From Apiosordaria backusii (Eukaryota; Ascomycota; Sordariomycetes; Sordariales; Lasiosphaeriaceae): a DNA stretch of 64,000 bases. How positions within the stretch are numbered: the stretch's first letter is position 1; the number at the start of each line of letters is the position of its first letter. Location of the stretch: the NCBI GenBank assembly GCA_030549205.1, contig JAUKTV010000004.1, positions 1,054,001 to 1,118,000 on the forward strand. The letters run 5' to 3'. The notes beneath the pieces are model-generated. The model ran no database searches. It worked only from the letters and a program-made list of their open reading frames with translations, and was not told where the DNA came from. A program made the position numbers and the translations under genes. This document shows positions 46,910-59,032 of the stretch, piece after piece.

Positions 46910-48436
46910 CTAATAACTAAACTCACTCTCCTTCTGCCTCCTGACCGGGTAAGCATCCCTCTGCGCCACGCTCAAAATCCGATTATCAACATGAAAACTC
47001 AAGCAAACACAGCACTCCGGATCGGGATGAACCCATGTGTACACCGGTTTCGGCTTTGCATTGTCTTCATCCCACCGCGGCGCTTCCAACCCCATTGCGT
47101 CATCAAAGGCGTCAACACAACCTTCCTCTGTGTCGGAGTCGAACTGCGGGGCGACGTCGATGAGATCGCAGTGGTCGGAGTCTTCGGGCTCGGCGACTTC
47201 GGAACAACTGGGGTCGACGGCGGGCATGTATCTGTCTTTTTTGGTGGGTTTGCAGAGGGGGAGGTCGTGGGAGGAGCGGTGCTGGAGGAAGGAGGTGAGG
47301 AGGGACATTTGGCGTTCTAGTTTGCGGCAGGTGAGGGAGAGGTGTTTGTGGTGGAGGAGGAGGTCGAGGCGGACGGTGGGGGTGGGGGTGGGGAGGGCAA
47401 GGCGCGGTGGAAGGTGATGTCTGTGCGGAGGTTTTGGAAGGCGCGGTAGGCTGCTGCTCTGGTTAGGGCAGGGAGGTGAGGTTAGCATGTGGGATTTGTA
47501 GTTGAAAGGGGGATTGTGAAGGGGGGGGGGATAGAGGCGTACTTGGCTCGTCTGTACTCGACGTTGTGGAGGTAGTTTACGACGCTCTGGGCGTCGTAGC
47601 CAAAGAGAAGGCTTGGGGCTGCGTTGCCAGTTCGTGCCATGAGCTCTGCGTTGAGTACGAGTGGGACGAATGGGGCGTAGACGAAGGTTTTGTAGTCGAT
47701 GTGGTTGTTCTGGGCTTCGGGGGTTTTGAGAACGGTGATGTTGAGATGCTTCAGGAATAGCTTGTCTAGTCTGGTGAAGGCTAGGTCTTGGGCGTAGATT
47801 GGTATACACCGGCCTGTTTGCCTTTCCACTTTTGGATAGAATGGGTGTTCGATGAGCTTTCAGGGACACCAAAGGATAAATTTAGGATGGTGGACGTTAC
47901 ATACACTCTTTGACTATGCTTTGTAGGGAGCATAATTGCCTGAGAGATCTGCCCACTTGGTAGGCCACGTCCGGATATTCCTTGATGAACGCCTCGAGGC
48001 CGTGTTTTTTTTTCACATTATTGGGGTCATCGTGGTTGATACGTCGTGGTTTGCTGAAGCTGCCGAGACCAAAGGCCACCGCTTTCTCAACAGGCCAACC
48101 TGCAGCAGGGGCTTGATCCCGAAGGAACTTGATGATGATGCTACTACAAGCACTCATCGTGTAAGTCTCCTCCATGGCAACCCACGCGCAAAGTATAGAC
48201 TGCAAATCCGTAAATCTCTTCATCACACGCTCGTGGCAACGACAGTCCCCATCTTCTTCCGCATCATCAATGATGCTTGGGGCTGTTCCAGGTTTGGACG
48301 GACCGAGCAAGTACGGGTTGTAATCTACGATGAAAAATTCCTCTGAACTAAAAAGTTCCTCGTGTTCAAGCGAGTTCTCGACTCTTTTGAGAATAAAACT
48401 GGGAATGGCAACCCGGTCATCCTCTGATGAATCCAT
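46910..48436 (-). CDS. SRR1-like domain protein
   Basis: Starts MDSSEDDRVAIPSFILKR. VEKAVAFGLGSFSKP, GRCIPIYAQDLAFTRLDKLFL and TFVYAPFVPLVLNAEL match the SRR1-like domain (Gly-rich strand, then Y-A-Q-D and an aromatic/Pro strand). Introns lie near 47829-47904 (donor GTATGT) and 47454-47542 (GTACGC, CCCTAACC branch). The 3' acceptor is ambiguous: the AG at 47454 gives an uninterrupted 453-residue reading to AYPVRRQKESEFSY. The AG at 47459 instead gives AYRAFQNLRTDITFHRA, which looks more like protein but then stops unless one base is gained or lost in the following C-rich repeat. SRR1 proteins act in light/clock signalling in plants and in haem-related regulation in yeast; the role here is unknown. 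Confidence 0.7.
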
Positions 48437-49253
48437 GGCTGTTCGTGAGGTAAGGTACCCACCTTTCTAGGTTAGTGGTGACTTGTTAAGATCGGATAAC
48501 ACCTTGACAGAGGTTATACGCAACGGAGTTTCATAGAGAACCACTTAATGTTAGCAGCGTGGCCTATATGTTTATTCCTTTTATTCCACATACAGCTGGG
48601 GCAGACTAGGTAGTTGTTCTAAATTATTCAATGATTGACATGAGGTGACACAGCTTTGTGTTAGAGTCACGCGGAAGTGAGTCTAACTTACAAGATAGTC
48701 ATTTTGATATCCTATACGTCACATGGGTTTGTATCTCTGAGCCAAACATCAACTTGTCCCTTGGTGTTCCAACCGAGGTCAACGACTGGGTAGATTTCAT
48801 GTATGTACTTAGGCACCTGACCTGGAATAGTGAGAGCTCACCAATCATCCCCAGGGAGTCAGAAAGTAAAGCAGAGTCATTCTGGGAGGGAGAGAAGCAA
48901 TTGAGAGGATCCTGTATCAGGTCCTATGAGGCCAATGGTCAAAAGGCTTTCTCTTAGTTGGGATGATGAGTGAAGAAAAGGGGCAGGCCCAGTGTCGAAT
49001 GCCAAGTGATGAAGTTAAAAGTGGGACACAGCATATGTGGGGTCTCCCTATTCACCGCCTTGCTTTTTGGCAGCATGGATTTTGCAAACCGAAATTCTGC
49101 CAGTCAACCCCACATGAATTTTTGGGAAATTCAAGCAGCGTCAGCTTAGGACGACACCACATTCAGGCGCCCTAATCCAAACAGCGAATCACAAGTTGGT
49201 TTGAACTGCTTCATATCATTTTCCAAGTCGCCAGGCCACAGCGAAGTGAAAAC
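48437..49253. other. Intergenic, divergent promoters
   Basis: No supported gene; short frames on the plus strand (48658-48957, 48963-49175) show no conserved features. Confidence 0.5.
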
Positions 49254-50773
49254 ATGGAACAACAACCAGAGCCCAGCGCTCAAGCGCCCGAGATCGAGAA
49301 CCCCGCCCCCGCCGTAGTCGAGAATGAGAATGCGCCCGCCACAGGACAACCAGCCCAGTCCTCAAACAAGCAAGTCCACTCTCTGGTGATCGATGCCAAC
49401 GCCATTATTAGAAACGATCCAACAGTATCAACGCTTCTATCCCAGGCTGAGGAGTTGTACACTATTCCAGCGGTAGTGTCCGAAAGTGTGTGCTCCCACG
49501 ATCTGTATGTCCTGGGACTGCCCCACTAAACTTACCTTTTCCCAGTTCGCGATGAGGCAACCCGATCACGATACCAGACGACGCTTGCGCCTTTCATCAA
49601 ACTTAGAACACCCGGACCCGAGTCGATGACGTTTATTACAAACTTTGCGCGGAGGACAGGCGATCTTCAGGTTCTCTCGAAGCCGGATTTGCAGTTGCTT
49701 GCTTTGACATATGAGTTGGAGGTTGAAAGGAATGGTGGTGACGTATGGCACCGTCTTGATCTGGGGATTTTGCAGGTGGCTAATAGAGGACACAGTGGCG
49801 GTTGCGCAAAGATCCTACACAAAAGACTGTGAATGGGAAACCCCCAGGCAAGGAAGAAGAAACCAAGACCGAAGAGAAGGCTGTTGTACCAGAACCGGCG
49901 GCTGAGAACGATGCGACCTCAACGGAGGAAACACTGGAGGATGTAGCTCAGAAACTGGAGGAGGTTGATCTCAATCAGACATCAGGCGATGCTGAGGTGG
50001 AACAACCGGAGGAGGAGGAGGATGACGATGAGGAGGGCTGGATTAGTGCGTGGCGCCATGAAGCCCGTCATAATGAATCGCACTTGCTAACTGTTTTTTT
50101 TATAGCTCCCAGCAACATCAAGAAGTACCAAGCGAAGGAGAAGGGCGGCGCGGCAAAACAACAAGCGCAACGTTTCCTTCAAGCAGCGCTGGTCACGGCA
50201 GATATGGCCATGAGAAACGTCGCGCTCAGAATCAACCTGAAGTGAGTGGCTCTTATGCCGAACAACTGAAAGCTAAGATGCTAACAATTCTGTAGTCTCC
50301 TGGACACCGGCTTTTCCAGAATCACCTTCCTCAAGACTTGGGTCCTCAGATGCCACGGCTGCTGGAAGGTCTGCAAAGACACCACCAAGCAGTTCTGCCC
50401 ATCATGCGGCCAGGCCACCCTTACTCGTGTGTCATGCAGCACAGACGCATCGGGCAACTTCACATTGCACCTCAAGAAGAACTTTCAGTTCAACAACCGC
50501 GGGAACGTCTACAGTATCCCGAAGCCAACACACGGCTCTTCGAACAATAAGCGCATCGTTGGTGGCGGGAAGAATGGCTGGGGCAACGAGCTGATCCTAG
50601 CCGAGGACCAAAAGGAGTACGTCAGAAAGGCCGACGAGGAGCGGCGCGCAAAGTATAGGGATCTCATGGATGAGGATTATCTGCCCAGCATCCTCACGGG
50701 GTCCAGGACATCTGGCAATGGAAGGATCAAGGTAGGAGCTGGGCGTAACGTCAACGCCAAGAAGAAGAGGTAA
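49254..50773 (+). CDS. NOB1: NOB1, 20S pre-rRNA endonuclease of the 40S ribosomal subunit
   Basis: Five exons (49254-49485, 49546-49742, 49796-50045, 50106-50241, 50296-50773) sum to 1293 nt, 430 residues. The PIN nuclease domain begins VHSLVIDANAIIRND (catalytic Asp near 47). It continues through TIPAVVSEIRDEATRSRY, SKPDLQLLALTYELE and NGGDWRLR. An acidic linker (EEEEDDDEEGWITPSNIKKYQ) is followed by INLNLLDTGFSRI and a zinc ribbon CHGCWKVC...FCPSCG (about 292-312). The conserved tail FQFNNRGNVYSIPKP and RIKVGAGRNVNAKKKR match the family. NOB1 cleaves 20S pre-rRNA to 18S in cytoplasmic pre-40S particles, with its partner Pno1. The introns fall inside otherwise conserved blocks and restore them exactly. 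Confidence 0.95.
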
Positions 50774-51293
50774 ACAGCACATAGCTGAAAGAACAAAAAA
50801 ATACCCAGCAATGTCAAAAACATGTGCAATCAACTTTTCCGTGTTGGTCATAAATGTGAATTACAGACCTGGATATCCGAAACTGAACTCCTTGAACACC
50901 TAGAGGAAAATAGAGCCCTTCCATTTCCCCATGTAATGATTATGCTGTGGTGGCACTCATGTGCCCTCATCATCTGCTCCTCCTTTACCACCTTCCGCCC
51001 AACCAGGACTACTTCCTGCCTCGATCGGTCCGACTTCTTGAAAGGGACCCAAGCCTCCTTAGTCCTTAAAATCCTTCCCTCTTTACACCACTCCTATATG
51101 TCCGCTGTGTGCTCGTTTCGGAAAAAGAGTGCTGCGCTTGACTGGTGATAATGCTGTGGGTATATGTGCGATAACTGTCCGACGAACCCCCTTCATCTCC
51201 TGGCGCTATTCTTTGCTGTCCATTCAGTCTAGCTCGATGATTGCTATCTCAATGCTTCGACGCTAAGACGAGACCGCGAAATCGATGATTTGT
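50774..51293. other. Intergenic between convergent NOB1 and NOP10
   Basis: 520 bp, 3' flanks of both genes; no other gene seen. Confidence 0.5.
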
Positions 51294-51551
51294 TTACTCT
51301 GTTTCGCAAATGACCAGTCAGCTCCTCCTCCCATCTATTGTTTGCGGGGCACAAAAGAACGTACTCTGCTCAGTAGCGCCATCCAGCAAAGCAGCATATC
51401 TCTTCCTCATGGCGAGCCTGTGGCGCGACCACTTATCGTCGGGGGAGAAGCGCGCTGGGTGCGCCGAGCGCGTGACCTTGCCGTCGAGGACCTTTTTGAG
51501 GGAGTACTCCCGGCCGAGGCCGTTGGCGGTGGGGTTGTACATGAGATGCAT
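51294..51551 (-). CDS. NOP10: NOP10, H/ACA snoRNP subunit
   Basis: MHLMYNPTANGLGREYSLKKV, then TRSAHPARFSPDDKWSRHRL, is unmistakably the small H/ACA ribonucleoprotein subunit NOP10. It bridges dyskerin (Cbf5) and the guide RNA for rRNA pseudouridylation in the nucleolus. The unspliced frame ends at 51318 (77 residues), longer than the family's usual 58-65. A canonical intron at 51299-51364 (GTACGT, GCTGACTG branch, CAG) instead joins ...DGATEQ to a 5-nt exon (51294-51298) that completes Lys and gives TAA, predicting 63 residues, the family length. I prefer the spliced form. It is convergent with NOB1. Confidence 0.9.
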
Positions 51552-52327
51552 GGTGGGTGGGTTTGTGATTTTCTGCTGGGCTGATATCGTGGGTGAGAGA
51601 CGGTTTTCGGTGGCAGAAAAGATGAAACTGACGGCAGCGATGAAGAAATGGCAAGGGTTGCAAAAGATTTGGGAAATTTTCTGCCGGAAAATGCGCTGAT
51701 TGTGGGGCGATATGGCTCGAGCGTAGGCGGTGAATTGGTTGGTGTTGCGCTAACTGTGGTAAGTAATACATTCTTGGCAGTTATTTGCAGGCCGTGCACG
51801 GTGTTTCGTGTACAGTGGAGGTTGTGCTGAAGCTGGCTCGTGCACGGTACCTGATAGGGGATTGGCCAATGGCCGTTGAGGGAATGAGATGGAGAGGGAG
51901 AGAGAGCCAGTCGCCGTTTGGAACCAGAAGCTCAAGGTTGTGAGAGGGACAGTGAAATTCAGGCGTGAAATTGAACTTGTATTGGATTTAACATTTTCAC
52001 CTTTTTTTTTGAGAATAGTGGTGGCATTGTCATGCCCAAAATATGGCGCGCACTAAGCTTTCACAAAGACTCAACTGTGAAAGCGACAAAAAACACACAG
52101 GACCCATCGAGAGAAACCTCGGGGATACAAAGCTCAGCCAGTCCCAAATTCCTCACCATTCAACATGGCAGCGCCGTGACGACATCGCTACCCAGTAGCA
52201 CCAGACCCTAAAATCGGCCAAAGGAAACCGTCGCAGTACATGTGAAAGTGTCATATCATCACATCATTATCGGAACAGAGATCCACCACAATATTCACCA
52301 TGTAAACACATCCCCTCAACACCACCA
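51552..52327. other. Intergenic, no gene seen
   Basis: An open frame on the minus strand over 51407-51799 is a shadow of NOP10 and its leader. The rest holds short T- and GA-rich tracts. Confidence 0.45.
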
Positions 52328-54316
52328 CTATACCTCCTGTTTTGAGGACTTATTCTCAGCGTCAACCGCTGGACCCTGAGCTTCATGATCGTTTCCAACA
52401 GTGCGAGAATTACCATTCTGGATTTCGTAGCTGTTCCGAAGTGAGCGCGCATCGCCCTCCGAAACATCAGTCGCGGTAACACTGACATCATCATCCTCTA
52501 CTTGGGCAGGCCGATAAGGCCCGGGCACGGTCCTTTGGGGACGGACCTGAGATGAAGACCTGTACGACGATGAAGAGGATGAAGACGAAGACATCGACGG
52601 AGACCTAGGGTCGGCCAAGAACGCATCAAAGTCAAATGAGTCCAGCGAAGAACATGTTCCCCGCCGGCAACCAAACGGGAACTCAATCCGCGATGATGGC
52701 CCGAACTGTTGAGGGGGAGGAGGAGGTGTCATGAAAAACGAGTGACCATAGTCGCCCAATGGACTAGGTGGCACCAGCGGTCTTGACGATGGCCATGCAC
52801 ACCTCGGTGGGGGTGGAGGCGGCGGCGGCGGTCCTATTGGAATTGGACCAGGGTAGTAAGATGGCATCGGAGGCGGAGGCGGAGGCGGAGGAGGAGGAGG
52901 CGGGACCATACCACCGAAGCAGAACACGCAGGGAGGATGAGTAGGGATGTTGTTCATGGTGTTGAGCAGTGGTCGATGGCATTGGTACAATCGAGAGAAG
53001 TGAATGCATGGCACAACGGTCTGGCACGCTCTGCATGGCATCATCGCCGGGGGAGGAGGCGGAGGGGGCAGGTATCGGGGTAGCATGGGTGGTGGGTGAG
53101 GGAACTGTGTTGGCATCGGAGGGGGGATCACGGATGGCCTATTGTACGCCGAGACGCCCGGAGGAGGGGTGAAGGTCTCGGGAGGAGTTGGGGCGCCATA
53201 CGGATCGAGAACAAACGGCGATGGCCAGGCTTCGGACATGCTGTCCACTGAGCGGTCACGCCTTTGAACACGATATCTGACCTGCTCTGACGAGAGACTA
53301 CGGCCTCGAGATCGATCCGGGCGACTTCTGTAGGAAGGCGGTGATCTGAAGCCGCACCTTTCTCCATGCGGCGACACAGATCTTGAACGGTAAGATGGCG
53401 GGGATTCCAAGCGCTTGGGGCGCGATGCCTCTTCCTGTCGGCGCCTTTCACGAGCCATCTCCCTGGCCTCTGCGTTGTCGGCAGTCCTCCAGGGGTTCTC
53501 CCATTGATGGAATGTCGTGAGGCCATCCGCCGTCTTGCTGACTCCAGTTTCTCCGCCCTGAATAACGAGGGAAATCTTCACGCCCTCGTTGGCAATGGTC
53601 TTTTTCTTCTTCCAGAATCGGCGACGAGGTTGCTCAACCTCCGGGTGGTCTGAATTGGCGAAACGGAGAAAACTTTGTTGGCGAATGGATACGAGTGTCC
53701 AAGTCCGAGTACGGTAGCGGGTCGACGTTGACCTTCCTCTGTCGAGAAGCAAACATGTGATAGCGTGTTGGATTTCGCTAGGAAGATTGCTGCATATTGC
53801 GTCCAGGTGCTCCTCGTAAGTCTTTCCCTTCCCACGAAGGACCCGGCCGGCCCACCCACGGCGGTGTTTGTCCTGGTATTGCTTGACGGCGTTGAAGTGC
53901 ATCTCGGCAAGGGCGGATTGTTCAGCTGGCTGGGGAACTGTTGACACTTTGGCTTCGACATGGTCATATTCCTGCACATCCAAACCAAGCGCCTTGAACC
54001 CACCCACCGCCTCCTTCCGGCCGGGAAAGTACATGATATTCCAAGCCTCATACACTTTCTTGCTTTCTTCACCTTCCTTCAAATTACTATTCAAGTATCA
54101 GCAAATGCGTTCACCAAATTGAAAGTATATTGCTCACTGGATGGGGCTAAATTCTTGCCGGTTCCAAGTCTCAGGGAAGTAATCGGTGGAAACACTACTG
54201 TTGTCGTCGCTGCATACCGTTGAGTCGTCATCGTCGTATGGGGCAGCATTGACGGGCACTGAGCTTCTCCCTCTCCCAGGAAGCGGGGAGCGTGAGCGGA
54301 TTGGTACCGGACACAT
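52328..54316 (-). CDS. Proline-rich protein with Arg/Ser segment, unknown function
   Basis: Two exons (54138-54316 and 52328-54086; intron GTGAGC, TGCTGATAC, ATAG) give 645 residues. The N-terminal 200 residues look folded (ESKKVYEAWNIMYFPG, GFKALGLDVQEYDHVEAKVS, HFNAVKQYQDKHRRGWAGRV, YEEHLDAICSNLP). A charged RS segment follows (SYRSRSVSPHGERC). Then come long polyproline runs with a Cys-containing island (MMPCRACQTVVPC, PPCVFCFGGM), and a Ser-rich acidic end. Polyproline plus RS composition suggests an RNA-binding or cytoskeletal adaptor context, but no family is recognised. An in-frame ATG at 54370 would add 18 residues. Confidence 0.7.
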
Positions 54317-57300
54317 GGTTGCGGTTGCGGAGGTGGGTGGAGGTTGTATGACACGAAGACCGCAGAACAATGGTCTTGCTGCAAAGGATCAAGGGGAAAG
54401 GAGGGCAAAAGAGGGGTCCCGGGATGACAGCTCTTTTAAAGCTGCTGGGACTGGGAGCAGGATCGAGGACCAGGTGGGAGGGATCTGAGGCACAGGCAGC
54501 CGGGGCGCCTTGGACTGGCTACTGCAGAAGAACACTTGCAGACAGCTGCCCGTGTTGCATGGGATGGGACAACATGTCGGAGGCTGGCTGACTGAGGATG
54601 TAAGACATCGGGGCTTCTGCCTGCACCATGTCCCGCCCAGTCCCCCTCCAACCCTCGACCAAATGCGCGGTGATTGGCAAATGCATTTTCCAGGGCGGCC
54701 GCCGGCGAATGGGCAAAGACAATTGGATCAAGTGCCCATGCAGCTGCGCATTTTCTGCGCCCATGCGCCCCAACCCCTGGGGCGAAGGCTGTGCGGAGAA
54801 GTTGCTTGGCACCACCTCCGCAGACAAAATAATCGACACTGAAAGTAAACGAAAGCACACATACGAAGAGAGAAACTTAACATATGGTAAAATATGTAAC
54901 TAATTGGTGGAAGCTTAAGCAGTCTGAGCCTTTCTGTCCGGGCATGGCGTGCTTGGGAAAGACGATCGCGCTCAATCCCCAAGGTGATTGCGGCTCACCA
55001 ATATCTACCCCGCGCTCCTGTGAGAAGAACGAGAGAGCCTATCAATGGTCGACCACCAGTATTAGGGAAGCATCTTTGGGTTGAGTGTCACTTTGATCCC
55101 GTTCGCGATGATCATTTCTCACGATTCTGCGGGAGAAGCATATCACGAATAGCAATGATGACCTTACCGTCGCCGAGAGCCTTACGATACCTTATTCTTG
55201 GCTCATTGTCTCAAAGCACAAGACAGCATCAATTACCACATTTAAATTTTTGTGAGACATCATGCAGACATGGATTTCCCGTTATCGGAGGCCTGAACAC
55301 CCGTCAGCGCGAGACATCACCAGGTCTTACCAGGGAGCGAGTGTCCTCCTCTCCCTCTCAACACGCATGGTTCAGTTTTAATTATGACCATGGAATTGAA
55401 TCTCGGCCATGTCAGTAGCCTCGTGATGAGTTGGTGCTGCCAAGGATCCCGGCCCGATGGACTTTCTTCCACTGTTGCGCAACAGGTGTCAATCTGGCCA
55501 TCACAAAAAGGAGCAGAGCCTTGGTGCAATGGAAATAGTACACATACCCTTGTGCAGTAATATCAAACAGTCATCGGTGGAATCGTCTCAGCGATTGCTT
55601 CCTTTCGCCTATCTGGCGGTAGTTGCGCTTGGCGACATCCAACTCTGGGTGTTAATAACAGCCAAAATGTCTATCGCCCGGGCAAGCGTGCCTGCCTCGC
55701 CCGAGGCAAATGCTCTGGCTTCGTGCCATGCAGTTGCCGTTCAAAAGAAAGTTGAAGCTGCATTTTCGGCCGCAGCATCCAGAATCTGACCAATCGCTTG
55801 GACCAGTCTCTCCGTGATCATTACCATCAGCGAGCGGGGTAAATCTGAAGTTCAACTTTCTAGTGCTATCATTTGAACATCTTCGGGGTGTCTTCCATCC
55901 TATTGTCAGTACATTCTGTTCTCTCAGGAGAATTGTGTTCTATTGACCCCAATAACCCGTGCCCGAAGTGTGCCTTGCCTGTTTGATGGGGCCTATCATT
56001 CATACAATAGCTTTTGTCTGAAACTCGTGCCTTCTGCAGTACTTCCCCAAATCACAACTGCGGTCAGTCTGTTCGAATGTCGGGGCCCCCACTCGATATT
56101 GGCCTGAGCAACCATCGAGGCTAGACCACTGGGCCGCAAACACACGGCTGCGATGCTTGTTGTTCGCGAAAATCCCTCCTTTTCTCATTGAGTTCTATTC
56201 TTTTCATAGAATATGCATCAACAAGGCCCATTTTCTAACCTGGGCAACGGCCCCTTCAGCGCCCATGTGGTAGTGTCGTCAGAGCAGGCGCGCACAGATC
56301 TTGGGGGTTATATCTTCCCTTGATTCCTCCAAACTTTCGGTGTCTATGTTTCTTCATTTCGGCCGTCGTTGCGTGCCCGGTTCCCAGACGTTGCGAGGTA
56401 GGATCCGCAGCCGACAAACCATGGTGGGATTGCGTCTCCGGTAAGAATGCCTTGGAGCCTCGCAAGCCTCCCGCTCCCATCCAACATGGTACCCACCCGC
56501 AACGACCTACTATGATCCCGGCCAGTTGCGTAGCAGAATGGTAAGTATGGTACTCCGAACCTTCAAACACATTGAGGCCCCTTCTTCTAACTTTTACTCT
56601 GTTGCGTTAGTATCGCATTCGTTCTTCAAGTCCTATCAGCAAAGCCCATATTGTTCCGACTGAGATCTCGTCTCTTCAGCGACCAGACTGGACCTGCAAG
56701 ATTCGTCTTCGTAGGTCTTGCATCATTAGCGCGATATGCCGGAACCATTCCCAAAGACGACCAAGATTCGACACCCTCAAGCGGTTCTTCGGACTCTGCA
56801 TACTGGTCGAAGGCGACCAGTTTCCGTTGCCTCAGGCCAAGGGAACAGGCAGATCCAGCAACTTGTACAGGGGTACAAATGGAACTTCCATGTACAAATC
56901 ACTTTTGCCTTCTTTGGAATTGAATGGCAGGATCACTCCCCCGTCTGGTCTCCGGCATAGTTCCCTCATATTGCATCCCATACCGTTCCCTGTCTAGTTC
57001 CAACCAGCCTCTGTCCTTGTCTCGCTGGCAGGCCGGCCTCATCGAGGGATGGAATTTCAGCACCTTCCGCTCGACATGTGGTTGATATCAGTTTCTATGC
57101 ACGAACTGGGCTGCAATCACCTCTGAGACCTATGAAACTACCGGCCGCAAGTTCCGATGCCGAGCTACGACAAGAAACCAAAGTTGTCTTGTCGTCAGGA
57201 AGAGGATCTGCTGTTGGAGAATGTATACAAAACCTTGGTCCCTCCTGACCTTTGCCACTGGTACTTGGCTATCTTCGTCAACTGGTTTGATCAGAAAGCC

Positions 57301-57346
57301 AACCGCACCAAGCGCCGCACACCATCCATTTGGCCTCTTGACCGTC
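54317..57346. other. Long intergenic region, no gene supported
   Basis: Three kilobases of ordinary composition with many short frames on both strands and no motif or splice pattern that I can support. It probably includes a long leader and promoter of the zinc-finger gene at 57347. A small gene or ncRNA cannot be excluded. Confidence 0.45.
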
Positions 57347-59032
57347 ATGGCCTCTTCTAACCATATCATTGCCGAGCTGCCATCATCCAATCTCGCATCG
57401 CCGCATGAGTTAGCACCGTCGACTGTGGAGCCGAGTCATATCTATGCTGGCCATAGGTTCGTCACCTTAACAACGAAAACATCGTTGGTTATACGCGAAC
57501 TAACTGAGCTCAGTTCGACCGAGGAGAAGGCCCAGGACTTTGAGTGCCGCTTGCGGGCCTTGGAGAAAGCCTTCCAGGAGCATCAAGAGGTGTGCTCATC
57601 TCGGCGATCCAAGAGTGCTCTGATGCGCGCCTTAGCCAAGCTCTTGATACCCGGATCATCTGGTTCGTCTCAAAAGACCCAGACCTACTCTCAGATATCC
57701 TTGGGCACTCAATCCGAGTCCGATAGGGGGCAATATATCAAGCGCTGGGCGATCAGTCAAGTGTCATTGGGGCAATACGAGAGCCTCAAAAGCCAGTCAC
57801 AACATCACCCATCATCATCCGACCGATCGCTGGTCAAGGCCCTCCCGGACGGTACCCTACCGAGCAGCTCACTAACTGAACTCATGAACACTGAGAAAAT
57901 ACTACCAGTGGAAATGATGGACACCAGCCCAGTCGACATCAACAGTCCAGTAGAGATCATGAGCACCGAGCGAAAACGCATGTCGGAGCTTAGGTTTACC
58001 GCTGCGACGGCAGTAGAGTCGAAGATGAACTCACCAAACCGCGCCATGCACTCGATCCCAGCCTTCCCAACCACTCCAGTGGTTGCTCGAACCGCCAACT
58101 CGAACATAATCAACTCGACCCCAATGGTGTCTCCAACTGGCATCTCCATCATGGTCGATTCACTGGTGGCAGGGAGCAGTAATATATCACCTGCCTCAAC
58201 CTTTACCCCATTGTCTAGTCTCTCTACAGGGTCCCCTCTGGACGCTGGTCTCCGCCATGTTACATCACGAACTCGTCGGCGATCTACAAAAGATAGCTTG
58301 GGGCCCACCAATTTATCACCAACTCAAAGTCCCATCACCTTCACAGGTGACCTTGCACTGGGAGCCACTCAGCCTTTCGAGTTCATAATGGCGTCCCCAG
58401 ACATTACGACACCGCAATTCGCGCCATACTTTCCAGGTCAGATGACTCAATCTCACATGTCAACTGTGCCTGAAAGTCCTATGGGTGTCCATCCCCACTT
58501 TACGTACACCAACAATAGTGGATGGCAAGGGGAAGAATCACCCATCGTTCCCAACGCAGCGTATTTCGATAATGGCGAACATCACTGGAATTCAGCGTCC
58601 GCAGGGGATAATTTGTACGTCTCTGCTCCAAACCACATTCAAGGCGAACCTATGCACACGTTCCCTTCAACCATGTCTGATGTACCCGGGGAGGCTCCCA
58701 CCCACACGAGCTTCGATACTGACGGATCGGCGGTTGGACAACTAGCTGGTGAACCCTCCTTGTTCGGTTGCCAACCGTGCAAATTCTACCCGGATCCCGG
58801 CCCAGACCAGCGCAAGAAGTTGGCGAAGCATAAAAGGACCGACAAACATCGCGAGATTACTGGGGAAGGTGATGTCGAAACCTTCCAATGCAGACATTGC
58901 GAGGCTACGTACAATAGGCGAGACAATCTTGTTCAGCACGAGAAATCTCATGAGTTTGCGCCCCTTCCCAATGACAGACCGGCAAAAAGGAGACGCCAGT
59001 CATCTATAGCCATTCATAGTGGGAGGAAATAG
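57347..59032 (+). CDS. C2H2 zinc-finger protein, putative transcription factor
   Basis: One exon, 561 residues from MASSNHIIAELPSSN (good ATGG context; the frame is open further upstream, but without protein-like sequence). An N-terminal helical region (VIRELTELSSTEEKAQDFECR) is followed by a long Ser/Thr/Pro-rich middle. Two zinc fingers lie at the C-terminus. The first is atypical (CQPCKFYPDPG...KHKRTDKH, wide Cys-His spacing). The second is standard (CRHCEATYNRRDNLVQHEKSH), followed by a basic patch PAKRRRQ that could be a nuclear signal. A DNA-binding regulator is likely; targets are unknown. Confidence 0.8.
   Translation: MASSNHIIAELPSSNLASPHELAPSTVEPSHIYAGHRFVTLTTKTSLVIRELTELSSTEEKAQDFECRLRALEKAFQEHQEVCSSRRSKSALMRALAKLLIPGSSGSSQKTQTYSQISLGTQSESDRGQYIKRWAISQVSLGQYESLKSQSQHHPSSSDRSLVKALPDGTLPSSSLTELMNTEKILPVEMMDTSPVDINSPVEIMSTERKRMSELRFTAATAVESKMNSPNRAMHSIPAFPTTPVVARTANSNIINSTPMVSPTGISIMVDSLVAGSSNISPASTFTPLSSLSTGSPLDAGLRHVTSRTRRRSTKDSLGPTNLSPTQSPITFTGDLALGATQPFEFIMASPDITTPQFAPYFPGQMTQSHMSTVPESPMGVHPHFTYTNNSGWQGEESPIVPNAAYFDNGEHHWNSASAGDNLYVSAPNHIQGEPMHTFPSTMSDVPGEAPTHTSFDTDGSAVGQLAGEPSLFGCQPCKFYPDPGPDQRKKLAKHKRTDKHREITGEGDVETFQCRHCEATYNRRDNLVQHEKSHEFAPLPNDRPAKRRRQSSIAIHSGRK

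Noticed and set aside
51407..51799. 130-codon minus frame upstream of and overlapping NOP10
   Set aside because: Out-of-frame shadow of NOP10 and its 5' leader.
54317..57346. Possible additional gene in the 3-kb gap, for example the 90-codon frame at 56651-56923
   Set aside because: No conserved motif and no consistent splice chain; left unannotated.
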